18,344 nucleotides of DNA, from contig QFBQ01000032.1 of the NCBI GenBank assembly GCA_003265885.1, forward strand, positions 1-18,344. The letters are read 5' to 3'. Of the stretch, positions 7,762 to 14,486 are shown piece by piece (position 1 is the first letter of the stretch; each line of letters opens with the position of its first letter). A program made the position numbers and the translations under genes. Source of the stretch: Candidatus Marinamargulisbacteria bacterium SCGC AG-343-D04 (GTDB lineage: Bacteria > Margulisbacteria > Marinamargulisbacteria > GCA-2716485 > GCA-002719695). The notes under the pieces are model-generated. The model was given only the letters and a program-made list of their open reading frames with translations. It was not told the DNA's origin and searched no databases.

Positions 7762-8193
7762 ATGAAATGTTCCATTATTCAAAAAGCTGATATTTGTGAA
7801 GAAAAAACAGCAATATTGCCTTTATTTTTATCTAGAATTCATGCCGGATTTCCGTCTCCTGCTGACGATTTTATGGATAATCGATTAAATATTAATGACT
7901 ATATTATCAAAAACCCCTTATCCACGTATTATGTAAAAGTCAGTGGTGATTCCATGATAGGGGCCGGTATTTTTCCAGGCGATATTTTGGTTGTGGATCG
8001 GTCTATACGTGTAGCCGATAACAAAATAGTCGTGGCGATGATAGAAGATGAATTTGTGGTAAAACGATTACGGATTCATAAAGAAAAGTTATATTTGATT
8101 TCAGAAAATAGCCAATATGCCCCCATTGAAGTGACGAACATAGAGTGGATGATTTGGGGAGTGGTGTCCTTTAATATTCATAAACCGACGTAA
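7762..8193 (+). CDS. UmuD-like S24 family self-cleaving peptidase
   Basis: 143 residues, the size of UmuD, with no DNA-binding domain. The N-terminal arm ends in the cleavage site Ala28-Gly29 within HAGFPSPADDF, very like the CGFPSPA site of UmuD. The S24 catalytic pair follows at the expected spacing: Ser64 in VSGDSM and Lys101 in VVKRL. In known systems RecA filaments trigger self-cleavage, and the processed dimer partners the UmuC polymerase in error-prone repair synthesis. Here no umuC or dinB-like gene follows; the next gene is convergent. It may act with a polymerase encoded elsewhere or have a different role. Upstream are inverted repeats and a TAAAAT box ending six bases before the ATG, with no Shine-Dalgarno, so a very short or absent leader is possible. 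The name umuD is not assigned because the partner is missing. Confidence 0.85.
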   Translation: MKCSIIQKADICEEKTAILPLFLSRIHAGFPSPADDFMDNRLNINDYIIKNPLSTYYVKVSGDSMIGAGIFPGDILVVDRSIRVADNKIVVAMIEDEFVVKRLRIHKEKLYLISENSQYAPIEVTNIEWMIWGVVSFNIHKPT

Positions 8194-8249
8194 TATAAAC
8201 ATATGAGATAAAGATAGAGTTTTAGAGTAAAAGACCTTTGTTTATATTA
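8191..8249. repeat. Perfect 11-bp inverted repeat between convergent genes
   Basis: Arms at 8191-8201 and 8239-8249 are exact reverse complements (TAATATAAACA and TGTTTATATTA) around 37 bases. The left arm begins with the TAA stop of the UmuD-like gene and the right arm ends with the TAA stop (minus strand) of the glycosyltransferase. Transcripts from either side would carry both arms and could fold into an AU-rich stem, perhaps a bidirectional 3' end. The long loop and lack of a T-run argue against a standard terminator. Confidence 0.5.
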
Positions 8250-9302
8250 GGATAACAATGTATCAAAAAAACAATCCCAACTTAATAAAGATCTTGAGTT
8301 CTTGATCAGGTCTTTTTTGTTAACTATTAACTGAGAAATACGTGAAAAACTGTGTTCTTTATGTTCTCGAAAATCAACAATATAGGGTTTTAATTCTTCA
8401 AAGTCTGCAGCACAGTCATGATAATTTACTAAAATAGGGCATCCATGACACAAAAATTGGCGACTTTTTAAAGGACTTCCTTCCGTAATCTCTAACATAT
8501 CCCAACGAAAGGTGCTGATAGCAAAATCACAAGACTCTATTAGTGTTACCAAGGTTGGAGAAAGACAATGTTGAATAGATAATATCTGCTTGGAGGAAGA
8601 AATATCATAAGGTCCAACAACAACAAGCCCAATATCAGGGAATTGACGGAGATATTCGATGATCTCTGTTAATCCATGCCAGGGATAGCCATTTCCTGTA
8701 AAAATAGCACAATGAGTGACACTAGATTTAAATGAATGAAAGGTATCCATAATCTCTTGGTCCACTAGATCGGGGGAGACATCCGGCGCTTTATATCCAT
8801 TTTGGATATAAGTCACTCGTGTTAATCCCAGGCCTTCTAGATGTTCCTTAAGTTGATTATTAACTGCAATGTGAGTCATGTTGCCAAATCGAAACCAGCC
8901 TAATGTGAATCTGTGAATGCGGTGTTCAAAAGGTCTTTTTAGAAAAATAAGTTCTGTATCCATCAAGGTATTATGTTCCACATAAATTGTTTTAAAGTAA
9001 GAGAAGAACGGGAGCAGCATATTTCCAAACAGAAGTTTAGGGTTGTATCTAATATATAAAACAGGCGTAAACAAAAGAACAAAACATGTTCTAAACTCAT
9101 AAAAAAAGTATTCCAGTAATTGTCTGAACTTAGACTGTTGTTTGGAATAATGTAACGCATGCAAAGAGATGTTAAAATGCTTTTTAAGTGCCTGAAGCTG
9201 ACCCTCAACTTTTAAACGAATTCCTTCATGGGCAAAATTAGTGGGTAAGATATATGTGCATCTTTTCATCATAATATTATTTAATCTTAGATAAGATATC
9301 AT
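8247..9302 (-). CDS. GT-B fold glycosyltransferase (GT4-like)
   Basis: 351 residues with the pattern of a GT4 family enzyme. The N-terminal domain (to about 170) has EGIRLKVEGQLQAL at about 26-39, a hydrophobic helix near 72-84, YIRYNPKLL at about 83-91 and YVEHNT at 107-112. The C-terminal Rossmann domain has TGNGYPWHGLTEII at about 202-215, the VVVGPYD strand at 227-233, and the region where GT4 enzymes bind the nucleotide sugar, here EITEGSPLKSRQFLCHGCPI at about 271-290. The usual E-x7-E pair is not obvious. The likely role is cytoplasmic sugar transfer in surface-glycan synthesis. The first possible ATG is used; the Met pair at residues 11-12 (9267-9272), just before KRCTYILP, is an equally likely start and better fits family N-termini. 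It stands alone, convergent with the UmuD-like gene. Confidence 0.8.
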   Translation of the reverse strand: MISYLRLNNIMMKRCTYILPTNFAHEGIRLKVEGQLQALKKHFNISLHALHYSKQQSKFRQLLEYFFYEFRTCFVLLFTPVLYIRYNPKLLFGNMLLPFFSYFKTIYVEHNTLMDTELIFLKRPFEHRIHRFTLGWFRFGNMTHIAVNNQLKEHLEGLGLTRVTYIQNGYKAPDVSPDLVDQEIMDTFHSFKSSVTHCAIFTGNGYPWHGLTEIIEYLRQFPDIGLVVVGPYDISSSKQILSIQHCLSPTLVTLIESCDFAISTFRWDMLEITEGSPLKSRQFLCHGCPILVNYHDCAADFEELKPYIVDFREHKEHSFSRISQLIVNKKDLIKNSRSLLSWDCFFDTLLS

Positions 9303-9576
9303 TTAATATTACACTCAATTTAGAGTTGCGCCAAATACCAAGATGATTAAGTGACTTTGTTGTTAAATTTCCCGACATAAGAAACATTAACATAGCAGTG
9401 TGTTCGATGTTTTTTGATATGGAAAAAATTTATAGAGTTTAGGTTCATTGGTAAAAAAATAAATAATTTGCTTATCTTTAAAAATCATATTATGATCAAA
9501 ATTAGAATTATTTGTTTATTGCTAACGGTTTATTATTTTTTATTACTAGGATTTTTGAGGTGATAAATGATAATGT
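9303..9576 (+). promoter_or_regulatory. AT-rich upstream region with a sigma70-like promoter for the Ser-rich gene
   Basis: This 274-base divergent gap contains TTGCTT (9468-9473), a 17-base spacer and TATGAT (9491-9496), a reasonable promoter that would start RNA about 70 bases before the gene at 9577. A GAGGTG (9557-9562) resembles a ribosome-binding site, but it lies four bases before an ATG at 9567 that reads only seven codons (MIMYVLS, stop at 9588-9590). That mini-frame overlaps the start of the 431-residue gene at 9577 in another frame. No other structure was seen. Confidence 0.4.
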
Positions 9577-10872
9577 ATGTGCTTAGTTAATCACACCAAT
9601 ATAAGAGAAGCAAGGATAGGAATAACGCCGTTAAATATAAGTAGCGGGGTGTCTAAATCTTTTAATTCACTTTATAAGACTAGGTCTCGCTCAAGTAGTT
9701 CAGAAGAGTCTTTTAAAGGGTTTGAAGGGATGTATTCTCCAACAAAGTCCATAGGTAAAGCTGAGTCTGTAGTGACGTTGCCCAAGATTGTTCGGAGAAG
9801 AACCTCTTCGATTAGTTCTACATTATCCGAAGAATCATTGGGAGGGTTTCAGTGTAGGGGGGATTATCAAAAAAGTCCGTCAGCATACTCTGTTTTTAGT
9901 GGTTTTGAATCGATATATTCGTTTGAAGAATTAGCGGATCATTTAAAAGGTAAGAGTCATTTTAAAGAGTGGGAGATAAAAGAGATAGAAAGAGTATTAG
10001 ATGAAATACGTGATCTTAAAAAAGAGGGGTGGTGTTTAAGTGATGACGACGTTTTAAGTGTTTTGGGAGATTGGTTTTCCACTTTATTAAAAAAAAGAAT
10101 GCCGAAGTCCTTATATAGTGTTGCAGATGTTATAGACATGTATGATCAGGTTTTAGTTCATTTGAAAAATATGCAGGAAGTTGAAGGTAAAACAAGATCT
10201 GTGTCTAAGAAAAAGAAATCATATGAGTTTTCGCGTGTTTCTAATGTATCTAAGCCAGATTATAGACTTTCTTTTGATAAAGTCGTGTTTAAAATAGCCG
10301 AAGATTCTACCGGTATAAGCGAGTCATTTTATGATTATTTAAAGCTTAGTCCTAGTTCATATACTGATCGTGAGTGCGAAAGAATCAAATGCGGTATATT
10401 TTTGCAGCGTGACATTTATACAAATTGGATCGATGCATTAAAGAGTAAAATTGCAACTCTTTTTATTGTATCAAATATTGTGACGTCTGGAAAAATGGAG
10501 TTGAAAAGAGTGAAGTTAGGAGTAGCCGTAAGTGCGATAGGATCCTTGCTGCAAGAATTTCCCATTGTTAAAACTGCCGTTAAGACAACAGGTGCCTTAG
10601 TAGAGGAAAAGGTTAATCGTGTTCGAGAAAAGCCATATAAAAGAATATCTTTTCTGATTCAGGGAAAAGAACCTTGGGAGTGTGCAAGTGAAATAACAGA
10701 AGATATTAATGACGTTCTCACAGAGCTAGGGTGTCAAAAAAATAATTATATAAAAGATAAAATTTATGAATGGGTTTTAAAACATCTAAAAAAGACCTCA
10801 GCGACTCATTTTAAGCAGCTTCGTGTGTATCTAAAGAAAGAATTGAAAAGTAGATGTGTATATAAAATGTGA
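9577..10872 (+). CDS. Unrecognised Ser-rich protein with short internal repeats
   Basis: 431 residues, no family recognised. The first 120 residues are low-complexity, rich in Ser, Arg and Gly. They contain related short motifs: SEESFKGFEGMYS (42-54), SEESLGGFQ (84-92) and SGFESIYSFEE (108-118); GFExxYS occurs twice, 61 residues apart. Residues about 118-205 look helical and charged (EWEIKEIERVLDEIRDLKKE). A basic patch KTRSVSKKKKS lies near 205-215. A weakly hydrophobic stretch (about 312-345, KLGVAVSAIGSLL onward) is not a clear membrane helix. No signal peptide or catalytic motif is visible. The start is the first in-frame ATG after a stop; the best ribosome-binding site lies 14 bases upstream and suits a different ATG (9567). 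A disordered Ser-rich N-terminus before a folded C-terminal region is common in secreted effectors and in regulatory proteins, but function is not assigned. Confidence 0.75.
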   Translation: MCLVNHTNIREARIGITPLNISSGVSKSFNSLYKTRSRSSSSEESFKGFEGMYSPTKSIGKAESVVTLPKIVRRRTSSISSTLSEESLGGFQCRGDYQKSPSAYSVFSGFESIYSFEELADHLKGKSHFKEWEIKEIERVLDEIRDLKKEGWCLSDDDVLSVLGDWFSTLLKKRMPKSLYSVADVIDMYDQVLVHLKNMQEVEGKTRSVSKKKKSYEFSRVSNVSKPDYRLSFDKVVFKIAEDSTGISESFYDYLKLSPSSYTDRECERIKCGIFLQRDIYTNWIDALKSKIATLFIVSNIVTSGKMELKRVKLGVAVSAIGSLLQEFPIVKTAVKTTGALVEEKVNRVREKPYKRISFLIQGKEPWECASEITEDINDVLTELGCQKNNYIKDKIYEWVLKHLKKTSATHFKQLRVYLKKELKSRCVYKM

Positions 10873-10925
10873 ACATTAATGAGAGGGATATCTTAATGAC
10901 GTTATCGATGTTAAGAATAAAAAAG

Positions 10926-11189
10926 TTAAAACAGCAAAGTAAAAACTAAGTTTCTAATAATTCCCAAGGCAAAAAAAGCAAAAATAGGGGATAGATCTAG
11001 ACCAATTTTCCAAGAAGGAATCAAGTCTTGAAATGGTCGCAAAATAGGGTCCGTAATGCTGTATAAAAAGTGCATGATGGGGTGAGAACGGTCATGTGGA
11101 AACCATGATAACATGACTCGTATAAATAAGGCTAAATATAGTCCTTGAAACGCTGTATCGAGAATTTTATATAAGGCAAAATAGACCAT
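10926..11189 (-). CDS. YggT family membrane protein
   Basis: 87 residues, the size of single-unit YggT (PF02325) proteins. Two hydrophobic segments (about 4-28 and 66-87) flank the family signature: RVMLSWF at 24-30, TDPILRPFQDLIP at 46-58 and DLSPIFAF at 65-72. In other bacteria YggT proteins are inner-membrane proteins linked to osmotic tolerance, cell division (SepF neighbourhood) or chloroplast thylakoid biogenesis homologues; the molecular role is not settled. It lies 18 bp downstream of proC, a very common proC-yggT arrangement, so it is very likely the last gene of that operon. There is no clear Shine-Dalgarno. Confidence 0.92.
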   Translation of the reverse strand: MVYFALYKILDTAFQGLYLALFIRVMLSWFPHDRSHPIMHFLYSITDPILRPFQDLIPSWKIGLDLSPIFAFFALGIIRNLVFTLLF

Positions 11190-11207
11190 AGATATAGTGT
11201 AAAAGAT

Positions 11208-12008
11208 TTAATCAGAATTTGACAGTTCTTTTGCGCGTTTTTCTGCATCAATAAACACAGCTTTCCATAGATCTGGAATCTGAGAACCATGAAGCGTAGC
11301 TAAGCCCCGTTCTGTGGTTCCATTAGGGGAACAAATTGATTGAATGAGTGTAGAAACAGAGTCAGAACTGGAATCTAATGTTGAAGCGACCCCTTTGCAT
11401 AGTTGATTCACCAGTTCCCGAGCTTCTTTTTCAGAAAATCCTCGTTCAGTAGAAAGATGAACAAGAGAATCAGCTAAAGCATAGAAAAAGGCCGGCCCAC
11501 TTCCACATAAAGACGTGCAAAAATTCATACGATCATCATCGACATGCATAACCTTTCCTACACAAGAAAAGAGATCCGTTACAAAATCTAAATAGTGAGT
11601 ATCCGTATTAGAAGAATGAGAGATGACGGTCATCGATTCGTTGAATTGAGCGGCGGTATTGGGCATTACACGAATAAGATGGGGACAGTTTTCCAGGAGT
11701 TGATGAAAATTGTCTAAGGTTTTACCTGCTAAAATACTGACCAGGCATTTTTTTTCCCAAGAAACAGAGCGAAGTGTATCCGCTAACTCGTTGAGTTGTT
11801 GAGGTTTTATTGCCAACAGAACAATATCTACAGTATTAAGCAGTTCTTCAATAGAAAGGAAATTGATGTTATTACGTTCTATATTCGCTGTATATTTGTC
11901 TGTCGCATAAACTGAAATCCCTTTTTCTTTAAGAAATGAAGAGGATCCTTGAAAAATTGCAGTGGCCATTTTCCCAAAACCTAAGAAACCAATAGAGAGA
12001 TGTGTCAT
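11208..12008 (-). CDS. proC: Pyrroline-5-carboxylate reductase
   Basis: 266 residues, full family length. It catalyses the last step of proline synthesis, NAD(P)H-dependent reduction of 1-pyrroline-5-carboxylate, in the cytoplasm. The N-terminal Rossmann domain opens with IGFLGFGKMATAI (6-18) and has the IKPQ loop at 67-70 and RVMPNTAA at 113-120. The C-terminal dimer and active-site domain carries CGSGPAFFYAL at 168-178 and SPNGTTERGL at 227-236. In this last motif Asn replaces the more usual Gly (SPGGTT) and an Arg-Gly replaces the common Ala-Gly, small departures that probably do not destroy activity. The start overlaps the stop of the LemA-like gene upstream (12005-12008, ATGA), and yggT follows after 18 bp, forming a three-gene operon. 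A GGTGG seven bases before the ATG may act as a weak ribosome-binding site. Confidence 0.95.
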   Translation of the reverse strand: MTHLSIGFLGFGKMATAIFQGSSSFLKEKGISVYATDKYTANIERNNINFLSIEELLNTVDIVLLAIKPQQLNELADTLRSVSWEKKCLVSILAGKTLDNFHQLLENCPHLIRVMPNTAAQFNESMTVISHSSNTDTHYLDFVTDLFSCVGKVMHVDDDRMNFCTSLCGSGPAFFYALADSLVHLSTERGFSEKEARELVNQLCKGVASTLDSSSDSVSTLIQSICSPNGTTERGLATLHGSQIPDLWKAVFIDAEKRAKELSNSD

Positions 12009-12544
12009 AAGTTAACCACCAAAAAATGAGAGTCCAGTTGATCTTGAATAGGAATGTTCGCTAGAGGTTCTTTATGATTAGATAAGAATAACTGCATCAT
12101 CGCGTATTTTTTTTGTGTCTTATTATAGCGTTGAACTTCGATATTATATCGAGTCATTCTAGATAATAGTTTTTGACTCAACTCAAGGTAATTTTCATAT
12201 GAGGTGATGGTGTTAGGGGCTGAATATAGCAAACAAATCTCATGCCAACGAACAATGAACTCCGGATCAATATGTTTGCTGGATAAGGAGTTTTCTGATG
12301 CGGTTAAAACAGCGCGTGTAGATTGGATAAGTGCCTGATCTTGGGAATGGTCCAAGATTTCTTGCATATAATAGTGCTGAAATTGCATTAGAGTGACTAA
12401 CTTGCTGTAATGAGATTGAACGAGATTGTATTGGTAGTTTAAGGTGTTCTTAGACGACATGAAGAGTGAGAATATTAGAGCACAAATAATGGTTAAGTAG
12501 TTGTTCTTTTGTTCTTTAAAATGTGAAATTATAAAAGACTTCAT
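12005..12544 (-). CDS. LemA-like membrane protein
   Basis: 179 residues from the ATG at 12542-12544. One membrane helix (about 17-32, LTIICALIFSLF) is followed by a helical periplasmic or cytoplasmic region. The layout (N-terminal helix, YN-LV stretch QYNLVQSHYSKLV, then NYLELSQKLLSRMTRYNIEV and QRYNKTQKKY) resembles LemA family proteins, where L-x-L-x-x-L and RYN-x-x-V-x-x-YN are conserved. The match is partial and the end (KEPLANIP) is compatible with the LemA C-terminus. Function of LemA proteins is poorly known. A TTG at 12661 would add 39 residues without any matching domain, so I use the ATG. It overlaps proC by four bases and should be co-transcribed with proC and yggT, possibly from the promoter-like element just upstream. 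Confidence 0.6.
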   Translation of the reverse strand: MKSFIISHFKEQKNNYLTIICALIFSLFMSSKNTLNYQYNLVQSHYSKLVTLMQFQHYYMQEILDHSQDQALIQSTRAVLTASENSLSSKHIDPEFIVRWHEICLLYSAPNTITSYENYLELSQKLLSRMTRYNIEVQRYNKTQKKYAMMQLFLSNHKEPLANIPIQDQLDSHFLVVNL

Positions 12545-12551
12545 AGCTCTT

Positions 12552-12579
12552 ATGATACAAAGATATAAGGTTTTTTCAA
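12552..12579 (-). promoter_or_regulatory. Candidate sigma70-type promoter of the lemA-like/proC/yggT operon
   Basis: On the minus strand TTGAAA (complement of 12574-12579), a 16-base spacer and TATCAT (complement of 12552-12557) precede the ATG at 12544 by seven bases. A start about seven bases after the -10 box would give a nearly leaderless mRNA. An AAGAG directly before the ATG is too close to act as a normal ribosome-binding site. AT-rich DNA makes chance matches common. Confidence 0.35.
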
Positions 12580-13027
12580 AGATGTAGATATCGTTTGATG
12601 AGTATGGTAAATAATCTGTAAAAGGAGAATAAGTAGAATGGGGGAGTGAATGTGTAGACAAACTCTAAGATAATGTGAGGTTCAAGGTTGGAGCCTATTC
12701 CTACATAGATTTTAAATAAAAAAAGATATAGTGAACGACATTGTAGTCGATGAATTAGAGTTGAGATAGACAAAGTTCCCGATACTGTTTACTCGACAGG
12801 AAAACTGCTGGATAGAAGACTTTTAATTTTTTTGCCTTATTAACATATTGAAATATATTGTTTTGTTTGTTTTAAGTTTGTAAGTAATGAAGCCTTTGAT
12901 TTTTTTAACATAATTATTTTTTAATAGTGTACTACTGTCATAAGAAATTAAATTTTTTCGTGCAAATACACATTACTAAATATAGATTTAAATTGAAAAT
13001 CGACATTGATTAATGTAGTTTAATTAC
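12580..13027. other. AT-rich intergenic region, possible FolK-like fragment
   Basis: No complete gene is seen in these 448 bases. On the minus strand near 12670-12705 a frame reads KIYVGIGSNLEP, which resembles the conserved N-terminus of FolK (HPPK, usually Y-I-G-x-G-S-N-L), but the rest of that frame (to the stop at 12576) shows no further FolK motif and there is no start codon at the right place. It may be a decayed fragment or chance. The right part (12830-13027) is nearly all A and T and should hold the promoter of the gene at 13028. ACATT and AATGT arms (13003-13016) form a small palindrome there. Confidence 0.3.
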
Positions 13028-13840
13028 ATGAATAAATCCTGCCCAATAATAATCATGAACAATTTAAAATTTAATTACACAACAAACTTACTTGTACGAC
13101 AATGTAAGTTTTATAATCAAAAGCAAGAACTCTATTATTTAAGTCCCGAAGTAAATATAGTGAGTAATGCCGCAGATTTATTATATGAACATGTTTATAA
13201 TTCCGATCTTATTAAGCAGTTAAATCAATTAGATCCATCTTCTACAGTGTATGCATTATGTAGGCAGTGGTTTTTATTAAAATCTGTCATGTCGATAAGA
13301 AAGTGGGATCAATGTATTGTGAATGATGTACATAATTTAGTGTTTGATTCATTTGATAACCTAATGGGTCAAACTAAAGATGAAGTTATAACTATTCCTA
13401 GTTCTGAAGATGGCAAGTTTGCTTTATGCTCTTTTTGGACAAAATCAGCAGTTGAAAAAATGTGCGAGCTTATTTTAGAGCTTATTAAAGAAAAATCTAA
13501 CAAATTTAATAAATTAAAATCATTATCAAGCTATTATGAAATGTATCAGCTTTTAATGACATATTTTTATAAAGATGAAAATCTAGTTACTCGGCAAAAA
13601 AAAATAATGTTATGTAATTATGACAAGAAGATATCGTTTAAAAAAAAATCAAATAAACTTTTTCTTAAAAAAAATAATGCATTAAGTAAAGTAAGTTGTA
13701 TTTATTTTAATTCTAAATATAATCATAAGATTCATAGTTTTTATAATGGATCAAAATTAACAATTGAAAAAATATGTAGTCCATTTATTACGTTAATATT
13801 AAATATAAAACAATACACAAGGAAGAATAATGGCAACTAA
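13028..13840 (+). CDS. Unrecognised protein in an AT-rich patch, possibly glycosyltransferase-like
   Basis: 270 residues, family not recognised with confidence. The middle contains VYALCRQWFLLKSVMSIRKW (about 75-94), NDVHNLVF and IPSSEDGKFALCSFWTKSAV (about 123-142). The order basic helix, D-V-x-N strand, then a loop ending in SFW faintly recalls nucleotide-diphospho-sugar-binding glycosyltransferases with an altered DxD site, but this is a guess. The C-terminal third is very rich in Lys and Asn (KKSNKLFLKKNNAL). Composition is more AT-rich than the neighbours, with three runs of eight or nine A (13596-13604, 13640-13648, 13667-13674). No signal peptide is seen. The last 11 bases overlap the start of the downstream methyltransferase, so the two are probably coupled and may modify the same glycan. 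The window gives no other clue to function. Confidence 0.7.
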   Translation: MNKSCPIIIMNNLKFNYTTNLLVRQCKFYNQKQELYYLSPEVNIVSNAADLLYEHVYNSDLIKQLNQLDPSSTVYALCRQWFLLKSVMSIRKWDQCIVNDVHNLVFDSFDNLMGQTKDEVITIPSSEDGKFALCSFWTKSAVEKMCELILELIKEKSNKFNKLKSLSSYYEMYQLLMTYFYKDENLVTRQKKIMLCNYDKKISFKKKSNKLFLKKNNALSKVSCIYFNSKYNHKIHSFYNGSKLTIEKICSPFITLILNIKQYTRKNNGN

Positions 13841-14486
13841 TCACTACGAAGAAACCTATTTTGGGTGGCAAAAGCAATGTGGTAAATTTGGAGCTTTTGC
13901 GAATAGAGTTTTTTATGAAAAAAATATAAAAGAAACAGACGTTGTGTTAGATTTTGGTTGTGGGGGAGGGTATTTACTTAGTGCGTTAACGTGTCAAAAA
14001 AGAATAGGTGTCGAAATAAATCCTGGAGCTATAGTAGAGGCAGAGAAAAATGGCATTGATGTGGTTTCTTCCATCAGCGCAATAAAAAGTGAATCTATAG
14101 ATGTTGCAATTACGTTTCATGCCTTAGAGCATTGCCAGCGACCTTTAGACGAATTAAAAGGTATTTTTAATAGCTTAAAAAAAGGTGGGATGTTGATTGC
14201 CGTTGTTCCTGCGGAGTCTATTTTACATGAATTTAATCCAAATGATCAAAATCATCATCTATATACATGGAGCCCAATGTGTTTTGGGAATTTATGTAAA
14301 GAAGCTGGGTTTAAAGTATTAGAATCAAAAGCTTCTTATTATCTTTGGCCAAAAAACTATAATAGGGTTGCAAAAATATGCCAATTATTGGGTAAACCTC
14401 ATTGGTTTCATAAAGTTGCAGAATATTATGGGAAACGTGACAAAAAAGTATTTCAGGTAGTTGCAATTGGCATGAAAGAAACTTAA
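13830..14486 (+). CDS. Class I SAM-dependent methyltransferase
   Basis: 218 residues of the Methyltransf_11/23 type. Motif I is VVLDFGCGGGYL at about 38-49, the acidic end of strand 2 is IGVEINPGA at 59-67, motif IV region ITFHALEH lies at 94-101, and a post-motif LKKGGMLIAVVPAE stretch at about 116-129. HHLYTWSP (142-149) is common in glycan-locus methyltransferases. A good AAGGAAG ribosome-binding site (13819-13825) lies four bases before the ATG, one of the few clear ones in the window, and the start overlaps the upstream unknown gene by 11 bases. The substrate is unknown; a sugar or lipid-linked glycan is likely from context. The stop touches the truncated methyltransferase remnant on the other strand. 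Confidence 0.9.
   Translation: MATNHYEETYFGWQKQCGKFGAFANRVFYEKNIKETDVVLDFGCGGGYLLSALTCQKRIGVEINPGAIVEAEKNGIDVVSSISAIKSESIDVAITFHALEHCQRPLDELKGIFNSLKKGGMLIAVVPAESILHEFNPNDQNHHLYTWSPMCFGNLCKEAGFKVLESKASYYLWPKNYNRVAKICQLLGKPHWFHKVAEYYGKRDKKVFQVVAIGMKET

Noticed and set aside
12676..12705. GGTTCAA stretch resembling a tRNA T-loop
   Set aside because: No matching T-stem, anticodon arm or acceptor stem can be built around it.
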